Source of the DNA: Clostridiaceae bacterium | GTDB lineage: Bacteria > Bacillota > Clostridia > Oscillospirales > Acutalibacteraceae | NCBI GenBank assembly: GCA_016292455.1 | Contig: JAEDIL010000057.1 | Location: 1-11,530 of the forward strand | Direction: 5' to 3' | DNA: 11,530 nt | Shown: one piece after another, positions 1 to 4,752 of the stretch | Layout: each line of letters opens with the position of its first letter | Position numbering within the stretch: position 1 is the first letter of the stretch | Notes under the pieces: generated by a model | Told to the model about the DNA's origin: nothing | Database searches by the model: none | What the model saw: only the letters and a program-made list of their open reading frames with translations | Position numbers and translations under genes: made by a program

Positions 1-87
1 AGAGCATGGGATTCGAACCCACGAAACCGTTTTAGCAGTTTACACGATTTCCAATCGTGCTCCTTCGACCAGCTCGGACAACTCTCC
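1..87 (-). tRNA. tRNA-Ser (anticodon GGA), 3' end cut by window edge
   Basis: Read on the minus strand, this folds as a class II tRNA. The acceptor strand GGAGAGT starts at 87. The anticodon stem-loop is CACGA-TTGGAAA-TCGTG with anticodon GGA at 52-50. A long variable arm (AAACTG pairing with CGGTTT) follows, which is typical of tRNA-Ser, and then the T-arm GTGGG-TTCGAAT-CCCAT. The 3' acceptor strand ends at GCTCT at base 1, so the last acceptor bases, the discriminator and any encoded CCA lie outside the window. GGA reads the UCC and UCU serine codons. Confidence 0.95.
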
Positions 88-107
88 GTTTGTTCAATTG
101 CCCTGCT

Positions 108-136
108 ATTATACACAAGTACGTCGGAAAAATCAA
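108..136 (-). promoter_or_regulatory. Sigma-A-type promoter of the tRNA-Ser gene
   Basis: On the minus strand there is a -35-like TTGATT (136-131), a 17-base spacer and a perfect -10 TATAAT (113-108). The expected transcription start is around 101, about 14 bases before the mature tRNA 5' end at 87. Spacing and position fit a strong tRNA promoter. Confidence 0.75.
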
Positions 137-284
137 GTGTTTTTAAACATATTTTTACCCTCTCTGTTTCTTTGCGAAAATGCCTGAACTGTCCACATCG
201 AATGCGGGTGCTGCCAAAATCTTTCAACAACACAGCGCAGAGCGTAAAACTGAACATCAAACAATCTTTTTGTTTGAGACAATA

Positions 285-341
285 AAAGCTATAATTTGCA
301 GGCGAAATATTCAATGCCGGTTTTCTGCAAATTATAGCTTT
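285..341. repeat. 17-base perfect inverted repeat, possible terminator of the inhibitor gene
   Basis: AAAGCTATAATTTGCAG (285-301) is exactly complementary to CTGCAAATTATAGCTTT (325-341), with a 23-base loop. On the minus strand the right-hand side continues as TTTTATTG, a weak T-tract, so the structure could end the transcript of the inhibitor gene that stops at 413. The arms are AT-rich and the loop long for a simple terminator, and each arm contains a TATAAT hexamer pointing inward. The structure is certain; the function is inferred. Confidence 0.6.
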
Positions 342-360
342 ACATTTCGGTTTGCTTTTT

Positions 361-389
361 GTTCTGCACTTAACGCAGCAGAACTTTTT
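361..389 (+). terminator. Terminator-like hairpin, plus-strand polarity
   Basis: GTTCTGC (361-367) and GCAGAAC (378-384) form a 7-base stem with a 10-base loop, followed directly by TTTTT (385-389), the layout of a rho-independent terminator on the plus strand. I see no plus-strand gene to its left, so it may end an unseen short transcript, block antisense transcription into the inhibitor gene, or be chance. A further short palindrome, CCTGACA-AC-TGTCAGG, follows at 393-408. Confidence 0.35.
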
Positions 390-412
390 GCTCCTGACAA
401 CTGTCAGGCAGC

Positions 413-820
413 TTATACTGTTGCCGCCGAATCATTGATATTCAGAACTTTAATATCCGAATCGGCGCTCTCACATTCAACAATAACAGTGCGATAAACT
501 TCACCGTTTTCCCAATGGTGACCGTAGGTCATTGTGATTGTTGCCTTTCCGTCGGCAGCAGCATCAAAGTAAAAATATTCCGTTCCGCCTCTTCCTGATA
601 CACCCGGACAGCTCAAATCTGCTTTATACTTGTTTTCGGAATACTTTACAACATCTTCATTGTCAACGGACACAACCCATGTGCAGCCGGTTGAAGGATT
701 GCTCCCAAATTCAAGAGTCAGGTCATGCTTTGTGAGATTGCCTGAGCCGGAAAAAAGCGAACCGATTGCAACAAGTACCGAAAAAAGTACTGCAAGAATT
801 TTTCTGAAGTACGCGCTCAT
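413..820 (-). CDS. Secreted chagasin-type (I42) protease inhibitor
   Basis: This 135-residue protein is likely an exported inhibitor of papain-like cysteine peptidases (chagasin/ICP, MEROPS I42 fold). Residues about 1-26 are a signal peptide: a basic start (YFRK) and a hydrophobic stretch ending near FSGSG. The mature part carries the three family loops in order: NPSTGCTW at 41-48 (family NPTTGY/F), GRGGT at 76-80 followed by alternating FYF strand residues, and YGHHWENG at 99-106, where the family has RPW-E-G. The ATG at 820 is chosen over in-frame upstream codons because AAAGGGAG sits about 7 bases before it and the signal peptide then begins at residue 1. It has its own promoter and appears monocistronic. 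There is no lipobox cysteine, so release rather than lipid anchoring is expected. The family call rests on the motifs; the target protease is unknown. Confidence 0.82.
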   Translation of the reverse strand: MSAYFRKILAVLFSVLVAIGSLFSGSGNLTKHDLTLEFGSNPSTGCTWVVSVDNEDVVKYSENKYKADLSCPGVSGRGGTEYFYFDAAADGKATITMTYGHHWENGEVYRTVIVECESADSDIKVLNINDSAATV

Positions 821-847
821 TGAATGTCTCCCTTTCCTTTTTTCATT

Positions 848-876
848 ATTATATCCAATCCGACTTTGCTTTTCAA
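848..876 (-). promoter_or_regulatory. Sigma-A-type promoter of the I42 inhibitor gene
   Basis: Minus-strand TTGAAA (876-871), a 17-base spacer and perfect TATAAT (853-848) lie 27 bases before the inhibitor's ATG, leaving a short leader that contains the AAAGGGAG ribosome binding site. Confidence 0.75.
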
Positions 877-917
877 TACCGGAGGGAAAAAATTCCTTTC
901 TTTTGCTTCTTTCTCCG

Positions 918-947
918 GTCATACAGTCGGGCGGACGGGCATATATT
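918..947 (+). promoter_or_regulatory. Possible sigma-E-type (mother-cell) promoter
   Basis: GTCATACA (918-925) and CATATATT (940-947) are separated by 14 bases. From established knowledge of Bacillus sigma-E promoters, a -35 like GTCATATT and a -10 like CATACAnT with 13-15 bases between them are expected, so both halves and the spacing fit with few mismatches. Transcription would start around 954, about 25 bases before the ATG at 979. I see no sigma-A -35 paired with this -10. The function is inferred from the motif match. Confidence 0.4.
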
Positions 948-978
948 TTAGCGACACCACAGGCGGAGGGGGCAGAAA

Positions 979-1755
979 ATGTTTGTTGCTTTTGAAAGGG
1001 AAGACGAAAGCGTACGCTTTTCGGAAAGACTGCGTAATTACTTCACGGCTCCGCAAATCGAATTGAAAAAGGTTGAAGTTCCCTGCGCCCTGCCGTTTTA
1101 CATAGTCCGCACCCGCGAATGGCGCGGAGAATATCCGTGGGAGGCAGCAGCAGAAGCAGCAGGCACGCTTCGAGCGCGCGCTCTGCTCCCCTTCTGGGCA
1201 AGTCCCGGAAATGACGTTCCTCTCTCCCCGTTCAGACCGTTGGTGTTTCCCCGGCGGCTGCTTTTTAACAGTGCAGTAAAAACGATTGAAAAAATGCTGC
1301 TCGACCCCAGAAAGGTCAGCGTAACCCTCATTGACAACGGAGCATATCTGGTTGACCTTGTTGAAGAGCTGGTCTTTTTTGCCGCCCGGCTGAGCATTGT
1401 GACTGACTGCACCGCCCCTTATGAGGAACTTGCAGCAAGGCTGCTGAAAAAATACGGTGTATCGCTTCTCATTTCGCCGAAGCTTCAGAAAGACGCGGTA
1501 AACAGTACCTTCATCATTTCCGACAAAATCTTCCCGGTTCCCCTGAGCTTTTCCGGTGTGCTGTTTACTAACGAAAAAAAGCGGCTCGAAAACGCCGTGG
1601 TAATAGTCGGAGAAGGGTTCACCCTGCCCGAAAAATATTCTTCTCTTCTTCCTCAGGACGCAGATGCGCTTTCCTTTGCCGGTGCGCTTTATGAGCTCTG
1701 CGCAGCAAACGAGCTGGGCTGCCTGGGGTACGACAAAATGATCGCCTGCGGATAA
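979..1755 (+). CDS. Unrecognised 258-residue protein upstream of the spoIIA operon
   Basis: I do not recognise this family. The start is supported by GGAGGGGG six bases before the ATG. The protein is soluble-looking, with no signal peptide or membrane segment. Residues about 112-166 alternate in a beta-alpha-beta-alpha-beta pattern: VSVTLID, then a helix with DLVEELVFFA, then RLSIVTD, then a helix EELAARLLKKYG, then VSLLIS. This resembles part of a Rossmann-like fold, but there is no glycine-rich nucleotide loop, only DNG at 119-121. Residues 203-212 add another strand (LENAVVIVGE). A sigma-E-like promoter precedes it, and spoIIAA starts 103 bases after its stop, separated by a hairpin. Its place beside the forespore sigma operon suggests, but does not show, a sporulation role. 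The gene call is firm; the function is unknown. Confidence 0.8.
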   Translation: MFVAFEREDESVRFSERLRNYFTAPQIELKKVEVPCALPFYIVRTREWRGEYPWEAAAEAAGTLRARALLPFWASPGNDVPLSPFRPLVFPRRLLFNSAVKTIEKMLLDPRKVSVTLIDNGAYLVDLVEELVFFAARLSIVTDCTAPYEELAARLLKKYGVSLLISPKLQKDAVNSTFIISDKIFPVPLSFSGVLFTNEKKRLENAVVIVGEGFTLPEKYSSLLPQDADALSFAGALYELCAANELGCLGYDKMIACG

Positions 1756-1775
1756 TTTTTCTCACGCTGACTCTC

Positions 1776-1783
1776 TTCGGCAA
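1776..1783. promoter_or_regulatory. Possible Spo0A box before spoIIAA
   Basis: TTCGGCAA differs at one position from TTCGACAA, the complement of the Spo0A box TTGTCGAA. It lies 76 bases before spoIIAA. The spoIIA operon is a known Spo0A target in Bacillus, which makes the site plausible. A one-mismatch match to eight bases occurs by chance fairly often, and I could not find a convincing sigma-H promoter beside it. Confidence 0.2.
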
Positions 1784-1797
1784 ATTATTCATCAGTT

Positions 1798-1829
1798 ATG
1801 CCTTACCATTGACAACAGTGGTAAGGCAT
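1798..1829. promoter_or_regulatory. Perfect 11-base hairpin between the unknown gene and spoIIAA
   Basis: ATGCCTTACCA (1798-1808) pairs perfectly with TGGTAAGGCAT (1819-1829) around a 10-base loop. The right arm runs into TGATTTTA, a poor T-tract, so it may be a weak terminator or attenuator separating the two transcripts. The loop contains a consensus -35 TTGACA (1809-1814), but the matching -10 about 17 bases on (GATTTT) is weak. The structure could therefore also be an operator over a spoIIAA promoter. It ends 29 bases before the spoIIAA ATG. Confidence 0.5.
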
Positions 1830-1858
1830 TTGATTTTACAAAAGAAAGGAAGGTTCTT

Positions 1859-2179
1859 ATGTCCGCCAAAATAGAATACCTTAAAAACGAAATCCGAGTT
1901 CGGCTTGACGGAGAAATTGACCACCACAGCGCAAGCATTATCCGCCTGAGCATTGACGACGCAATAATCCATAAGCGCCCGAAATCGCTCGTTCTGGACT
2001 TCGGCTCCGTCAGCTTTATGGACAGCTCGGGGATAGGTCTTGTTATGGGACGATACAAGCTGATGAGAACCGTCGGCGGAAAAATAAAGGTTCAGAACCT
2101 TTCCCCCTCGGCGTATAAAGTGATGAAGCTTGCCGGGCTGGAAAGGCTCGGAGAACTTAAACAGAAGGAGGTGGTCTGA
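1859..2179 (+). CDS. spoIIAA: Anti-sigma-F factor antagonist SpoIIAA
   Basis: This 106-residue single STAS-domain protein is full length for the family. Residues 47-62 hold the hallmark strand and loop, LDF-SVSFMDSSGIGLVM. Ser57 in DSSGIG corresponds to the serine that SpoIIAB phosphorylates and the SpoIIE phosphatase dephosphorylates. Unphosphorylated SpoIIAA binds SpoIIAB in the forespore and frees sigma-F. The start at 1859 follows an AAAGGAAGG ribosome binding site. Its TGA is separated by a single base from the ATG of spoIIAB, which implies tight translational coupling. The neighbours spoIIAB and sigF make the assignment secure compared with other STAS antagonists such as RsbV. Confidence 0.96.
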   Translation: MSAKIEYLKNEIRVRLDGEIDHHSASIIRLSIDDAIIHKRPKSLVLDFGSVSFMDSSGIGLVMGRYKLMRTVGGKIKVQNLSPSAYKVMKLAGLERLGELKQKEVV

Positions 2180-2180
2180 A

Positions 2181-2618
2181 ATGAAGATAATCAACGAAAT
2201 GAAACTGTGCTTTGACAGCCGCAGCGTTAACGAAGGCTTTTCGCGCGTTGCCGTTTCTGCCTTTGCCGCCGCACTCGACCCGACGGTTGAGGAGCTTTCA
2301 GACATCAAAACCGCGGTCAGCGAGGCCGTAACCAACGCCATTGTTCACGGGTACAGAGAAAAAATGGGTAAAATTTACATAACCGCCGCCGTTACTGACA
2401 ATAATACTGTCAGAATACGCGTTCGAGACCGCGGAGCCGGAATTGAAAACATTGAGCAGGCAATGCAGCCGCTTTTCACCACTCTCGGCGGCGAACGAGC
2501 CGGTCTCGGCTTTGCAGTAATGGAAAGCTTTATGGACAAAATCAAAGTCCGCTCAAAGCCGGGCTGCGGAACAACCGTCACTCTTGAAAAACATATTCTC
2601 GGCAAAAGTACGGAGTAA
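2181..2618 (+). CDS. spoIIAB: Anti-sigma-F factor and serine kinase SpoIIAB
   Basis: This 145-residue GHKL-type ATPase matches the usual SpoIIAB length. It holds sigma-F inactive in an ATP-dependent complex and phosphorylates SpoIIAA. Visible motifs are LDPTVEELSDIKTAVSEAV followed by the N-box, with Glu48 and Asn52 as likely catalytic base and Mg-ATP ligand. The G1 box DRGAGI is at 83-88, QPLFTT in the lid is at 96-101, and the G2 box GLGFAVM is at 108-114. The start is the ATG at 2181, preceded by AAGGAGG inside the end of spoIIAA; an upstream in-frame ATG at 2130 would overlap spoIIAA by 50 bases and is not needed. sigF follows 41 bases downstream. Confidence 0.96.
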   Translation: MKIINEMKLCFDSRSVNEGFSRVAVSAFAAALDPTVEELSDIKTAVSEAVTNAIVHGYREKMGKIYITAAVTDNNTVRIRVRDRGAGIENIEQAMQPLFTTLGGERAGLGFAVMESFMDKIKVRSKPGCGTTVTLEKHILGKSTE

Positions 2619-2659
2619 AAGCCGAAAAAATAAAAAGTAACAAGTCAGGAGAGAGCCGC

Positions 2660-3328
2660 TTGGAAAACTCAACCGAAAAAAGGAACAGTCTTATCAACGA
2701 CAACCTCGGTCTTGTTCACGCCTGCGCGAACAAATTCCGTTCACGCTCGGTGGACTATGAGGACCTGTTTCAGGCCGGCTGTGTCGGTCTTTGCAAAGCG
2801 GCAGACAATTTTGACGAAAACCGCGGCTTTGCCTTTTCAACCTATGCAGTGCCGGTCATTCTCGGTGAAATCCGCAGAATTTTCCGCGACGGCGGAACAG
2901 TCAAGGTCAGCCGTACTCTGAAAGAGCGCTCACGAGCCGCGCTGAAAGTTAAGCAGGAGCTTGAAAACGAGCTTTCCCGCGAGCCGACAATCAGCGAGCT
3001 TGCCGAAAAGCTCTCCGTTTCCGTTTCCGAAGCGGCTGAGCTTCTGACAGTGTCAATGCCTGTCATTTCTCTGACCTCGCAGGACGAAAGCACTTCGCGG
3101 CAGCTGGACATTCCGACCGAGGCACCGCAGGAAGCACTTTCAGAAAAGCTTGCGCTCAAAAAGGTCGTTTCACTCCTTGAAGAAAGGGACAGAAAGCTCA
3201 TTGAGCTGCGGTATTTTGAAGGTATGACGCAGGTCAGAACCGCCCAGAGGCTCGGAATGTCTCAGGTTCAGGTTTCAAGGCGTGAAAAAGCCCTGCTGAT
3301 TAAAATGAGAGAAAGTCTGCTCGGCTGA
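2660..3328 (+). CDS. sigF: Sporulation sigma factor SigF, N-terminally short, TTG start
   Basis: This 222-residue sigma-70 family factor is the early forespore sigma, identified by its place after spoIIAA-spoIIAB. Region 2 spans about 15-80, with DLFQAGCVGLCKAADNFD and FSTYAVPVILGEIRRIFRDGG almost as in Bacillus. Region 3 spans about 82-150 (VKVSRTLKER), and region 4 about 165-215 with the helix-turn-helix TAQRLGMSQVQVSRREK. The start codon is TTG with AGGAGAG six bases upstream. The frame stays open upstream, but I find no ATG, GTG or TTG with a ribosome binding site there. Compared with Bacillus SigF (about 255 residues), roughly the first 28 residues, including region 1.2, are absent. The weak start may keep SigF below SpoIIAB in amount. 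I see no clear terminator after it. SigG is the main alternative, but the operon argues for SigF. Confidence 0.94.
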   Translation: MENSTEKRNSLINDNLGLVHACANKFRSRSVDYEDLFQAGCVGLCKAADNFDENRGFAFSTYAVPVILGEIRRIFRDGGTVKVSRTLKERSRAALKVKQELENELSREPTISELAEKLSVSVSEAAELLTVSMPVISLTSQDESTSRQLDIPTEAPQEALSEKLALKKVVSLLEERDRKLIELRYFEGMTQVRTAQRLGMSQVQVSRREKALLIKMRESLLG

Positions 3329-3390
3329 AAACAAAAGCAAAAGAAAACTGTTTTTTAATGCGGCAGTCCCAATTCTGTCTGAACATGCTT

Positions 3391-3777
3391 TCATAAGCCT
3401 CTTTCAATTATTGCTTCAAGAATATCCTTGTCCGCCGGGCAGAAATCATACTCCGGAATCTCAGCAGGAGTAATCCATTTGACGGCGTTGTGTTCAAGAA
3501 GTCTGATTTCGCCGCTTTCAATCTGTGCATTGAAAACAGTGAGCTCAACCGTCATATCCGGGTACTCGTGAACAAGCTCCATAAAAACGTCGCCGGGAAG
3601 AACTGTCACATCAAGCTCCTCGCGACATTCACGAATCAGTGCCTGCTGTTTTGTTTCGCCCTTTTCAAGCTTTCCTCCGACAAATTCCCAAAGCAAACCG
3701 CGCGCCTTGTGCGCCGGACGCTGACAGATCAGAAACTTTCCGTCCTTTTTAATCAATGCTGCTGCAACCTGAACCAT
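3391..3777 (-). CDS. MutT-type Nudix hydrolase
   Basis: This 128-residue Nudix hydrolase probably cleaves (deoxy)nucleoside triphosphates to monophosphates and pyrophosphate. The Nudix box lies at 35-57: Gly35, Glu41, then Arg49-Glu50 and the metal-binding Glu53-Glu54, with Asp56 where the consensus has Gly. The preceding WEFVGGKLEKGE and the later pattern WITPAEIPEYDFCPAD resemble MutT and CTP-diphosphatase (NudG-like) enzymes, so 8-oxo-dGTP or a cytosine nucleotide is a likely substrate; the sequence does not settle which. The ATG at 3777 is chosen over the longer frame because AGGAAGG precedes it at good spacing and the upstream 17 residues overlap the promoter. It is convergent with sigF and divergent from the phosphodiesterase gene. 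Confidence 0.9.
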   Translation of the reverse strand: MVQVAAALIKKDGKFLICQRPAHKARGLLWEFVGGKLEKGETKQQALIRECREELDVTVLPGDVFMELVHEYPDMTVELTVFNAQIESGEIRLLEHNAVKWITPAEIPEYDFCPADKDILEAIIERGL

Positions 3778-3799
3778 AATAATCACCTTCCTGCTTTTT

Positions 3800-3828
3800 A
3801 TTTTACCAGAGAGCGACAGAAAAAACAA
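3800..3828 (-). promoter_or_regulatory. Promoter of the Nudix gene
   Basis: On the minus strand, TTGTTT (3828-3823), a 17-base spacer ending in TGG and the -10 TAAAAT (3805-3800) form an extended -10 promoter 22 bases before the ATG. Confidence 0.6.
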
Positions 3829-3849
3829 TGATAATTTTTGTTCTTACTC

Positions 3850-3877
3850 TTGAAAAAGCAGTCATTTAGTGTATAAT
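3850..3877 (+). promoter_or_regulatory. Promoter of the phosphodiesterase gene
   Basis: TTGAAA (3850-3855), a 16-base spacer and perfect TATAAT (3872-3877) lie upstream of the gene starting at 3925. The predicted transcription start near 3884 falls at the small hairpin at 3883-3896. Confidence 0.7.
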
Positions 3878-3882
3878 GCTTG

Positions 3883-3896
3883 TGTCTGAAAAGACA
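3883..3896 (+). other. GNRA-capped hairpin at the predicted mRNA 5' end
   Basis: TGTCT-GAAA-AGACA forms a 5-base stem closed by a GAAA (GNRA) tetraloop, right at the predicted transcription start of the phosphodiesterase mRNA. Such 5' terminal hairpins can protect transcripts from 5'-end-dependent decay. The structure is visible; the role is inferred. Confidence 0.35.
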
Positions 3897-3924
3897 ACAA
3901 TACTTACAGAAGAAGTGATTAAAT

Positions 3925-4644
3925 ATGTCAAAGATTTTCGGTCACAGAGGTTTTTCGGGAAAATATCCCGAAAACACAATGCTTGCCTTTGAAAAAGCCG
4001 TTGAAATCGGCTGCGACGGCATTGAGCTTGACGTCCACCTCACCAAGGACAATGTTCTTGTCATTATCCATGACGAGGACATCAAGCGCACGGCAAACGG
4101 TCAGGGACTTGTTAAGGATATGACCTTTGAGGAGCTGCGCAAGTTTGATTACTCCGCAGGCTTCAAGGGCGTTTACGGCTTCAACGCCATTCCCACCCTC
4201 AGAGAGTATTTTGATCTTGTTAAGGACAAGGACATCATCACAAACATCGAGCTTAAAACGGGAATTTACGAATACCCCTCAATTGAGGAACGCGTAATTG
4301 AAATGATCCGCGAATACGGCCTTGAAGACAAGATTATTCTTTCCTCTTTCAACCACTATTCCGTCAAGCGCTGTGAAAAGCTTGCTCCGGAAATCAAGCG
4401 CGGATTCCTTTCAGAAAGCTGGCTTATCAATTACGGCAAGTATACCGCCGAAAACGGCGTTCAGTGCTGCCACCCGATTCACTTCTTCCTCTCGGAAGAA
4501 ACAGTCAGGGAAATGCATGACGCAGGCTGTGAAATCAACACCTGGACAGTCAATGAATATGAAGACATCAAACGCCTTGCAGCACTCGGCGTAGACAGCC
4601 TCATCGGCAACTTCCCCGACAGAATGATTGAAGTTCTCAGATAA
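3925..4644 (+). CDS. Cytosolic glycerophosphodiester phosphodiesterase (GDPD)
   Basis: This 239-residue GDPD-family TIM barrel hydrolyses glycerophosphodiesters to sn-glycerol-3-phosphate and an alcohol. Key residues are His7-Arg8 in GHRGFSGKYPENT, metal ligands Glu34 and Asp36 in GIELDVHLT, the second catalytic His49 in IIHDE, Glu109 with Lys111 in NIELK, and the closing strands TWTVN (206-210) and GNFPDR (228-233). The length matches UgpQ-like cytosolic enzymes, and there is no signal peptide, unlike periplasmic or secreted GlpQ. The ATG at 3925 is preceded by a modest ribosome binding site (AGAAG). It seems monocistronic with its own promoter. It could recycle head groups from phospholipid turnover, but no glycerol-phosphate transporter is adjacent to confirm this. 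Confidence 0.93.
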   Translation: MSKIFGHRGFSGKYPENTMLAFEKAVEIGCDGIELDVHLTKDNVLVIIHDEDIKRTANGQGLVKDMTFEELRKFDYSAGFKGVYGFNAIPTLREYFDLVKDKDIITNIELKTGIYEYPSIEERVIEMIREYGLEDKIILSSFNHYSVKRCEKLAPEIKRGFLSESWLINYGKYTAENGVQCCHPIHFFLSEETVREMHDAGCEINTWTVNEYEDIKRLAALGVDSLIGNFPDRMIEVLR

Positions 4645-4661
4645 ATCTTTTTTCAAGACAG

Positions 4662-4711
4662 CCGCCGCAGCTTTATAACCGTCTTTCAACCGGTTATAAA
4701 GACTGCGGCGG
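4662..4711. repeat. 20-base-pair hairpin between convergent genes
   Basis: CCGCCGCAG plus CTTTATAACCG (4662-4681) pairs with CGGTTATAAAG and CTGCGGCGG (4691-4711), with one bulged A at 4702 and a 9-base loop. It sits between the ends of the phosphodiesterase gene and the minus-strand SWIM gene, where a bidirectional terminator would be expected. Neither strand has a T-tract after the stem; on the plus strand the T-run lies before it. It may still stop transcription or protect 3' ends. Confidence 0.65.
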
Positions 4712-4752
4712 TCGCCTTTGGGTGTGACTGCGTATATAAATAGAAGGACCTG

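Larger units (their letters stand above)
137..412. other. Gene-free region with three inverted repeats
   Basis: I see no credible gene between the tRNA promoter and the stop codon of the inhibitor gene. The open frames here have no ribosome binding site and no recognisable protein. What stands out is three inverted repeats in a row (285-341, 361-384 and 393-408), which lie downstream of the minus-strand inhibitor gene. They could shape the 3' end of its transcript or be remnants of a small mobile element. Confidence 0.5.

Noticed and set aside
1..412. Integration site or genomic island at the tRNA-Ser gene
   Set aside because: No integrase, attachment repeat or composition shift is visible, and the tRNA 3' end lies outside the window.
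180..497. Plus-strand open frame of 105 codons
   Set aside because: No ribosome binding site, no recognisable protein, and it overlaps the inverted repeats and the inhibitor gene on the other strand.
821..922. A 34-residue N-terminal extension of the inhibitor gene to a start at 922
   Set aside because: It would run through the promoter and ribosome binding site and bury the signal peptide; the ATG at 820 has a proper site.
538..995. Overlapping plus-strand open frames opposite the inhibitor gene
   Set aside because: They mirror the real minus-strand gene and its promoter and have no supporting signals.
1796..2341. Minus-strand open frame of 181 codons across spoIIAA and spoIIAB
   Set aside because: It is the antisense of two clearly identified genes and has no start signals.
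3328..3354. Possible terminator after sigF (AAAACA/TGTTTT)
   Set aside because: The stem is six AT-rich pairs with a 15-base loop, and the T-run is part of the stem; too weak to call.
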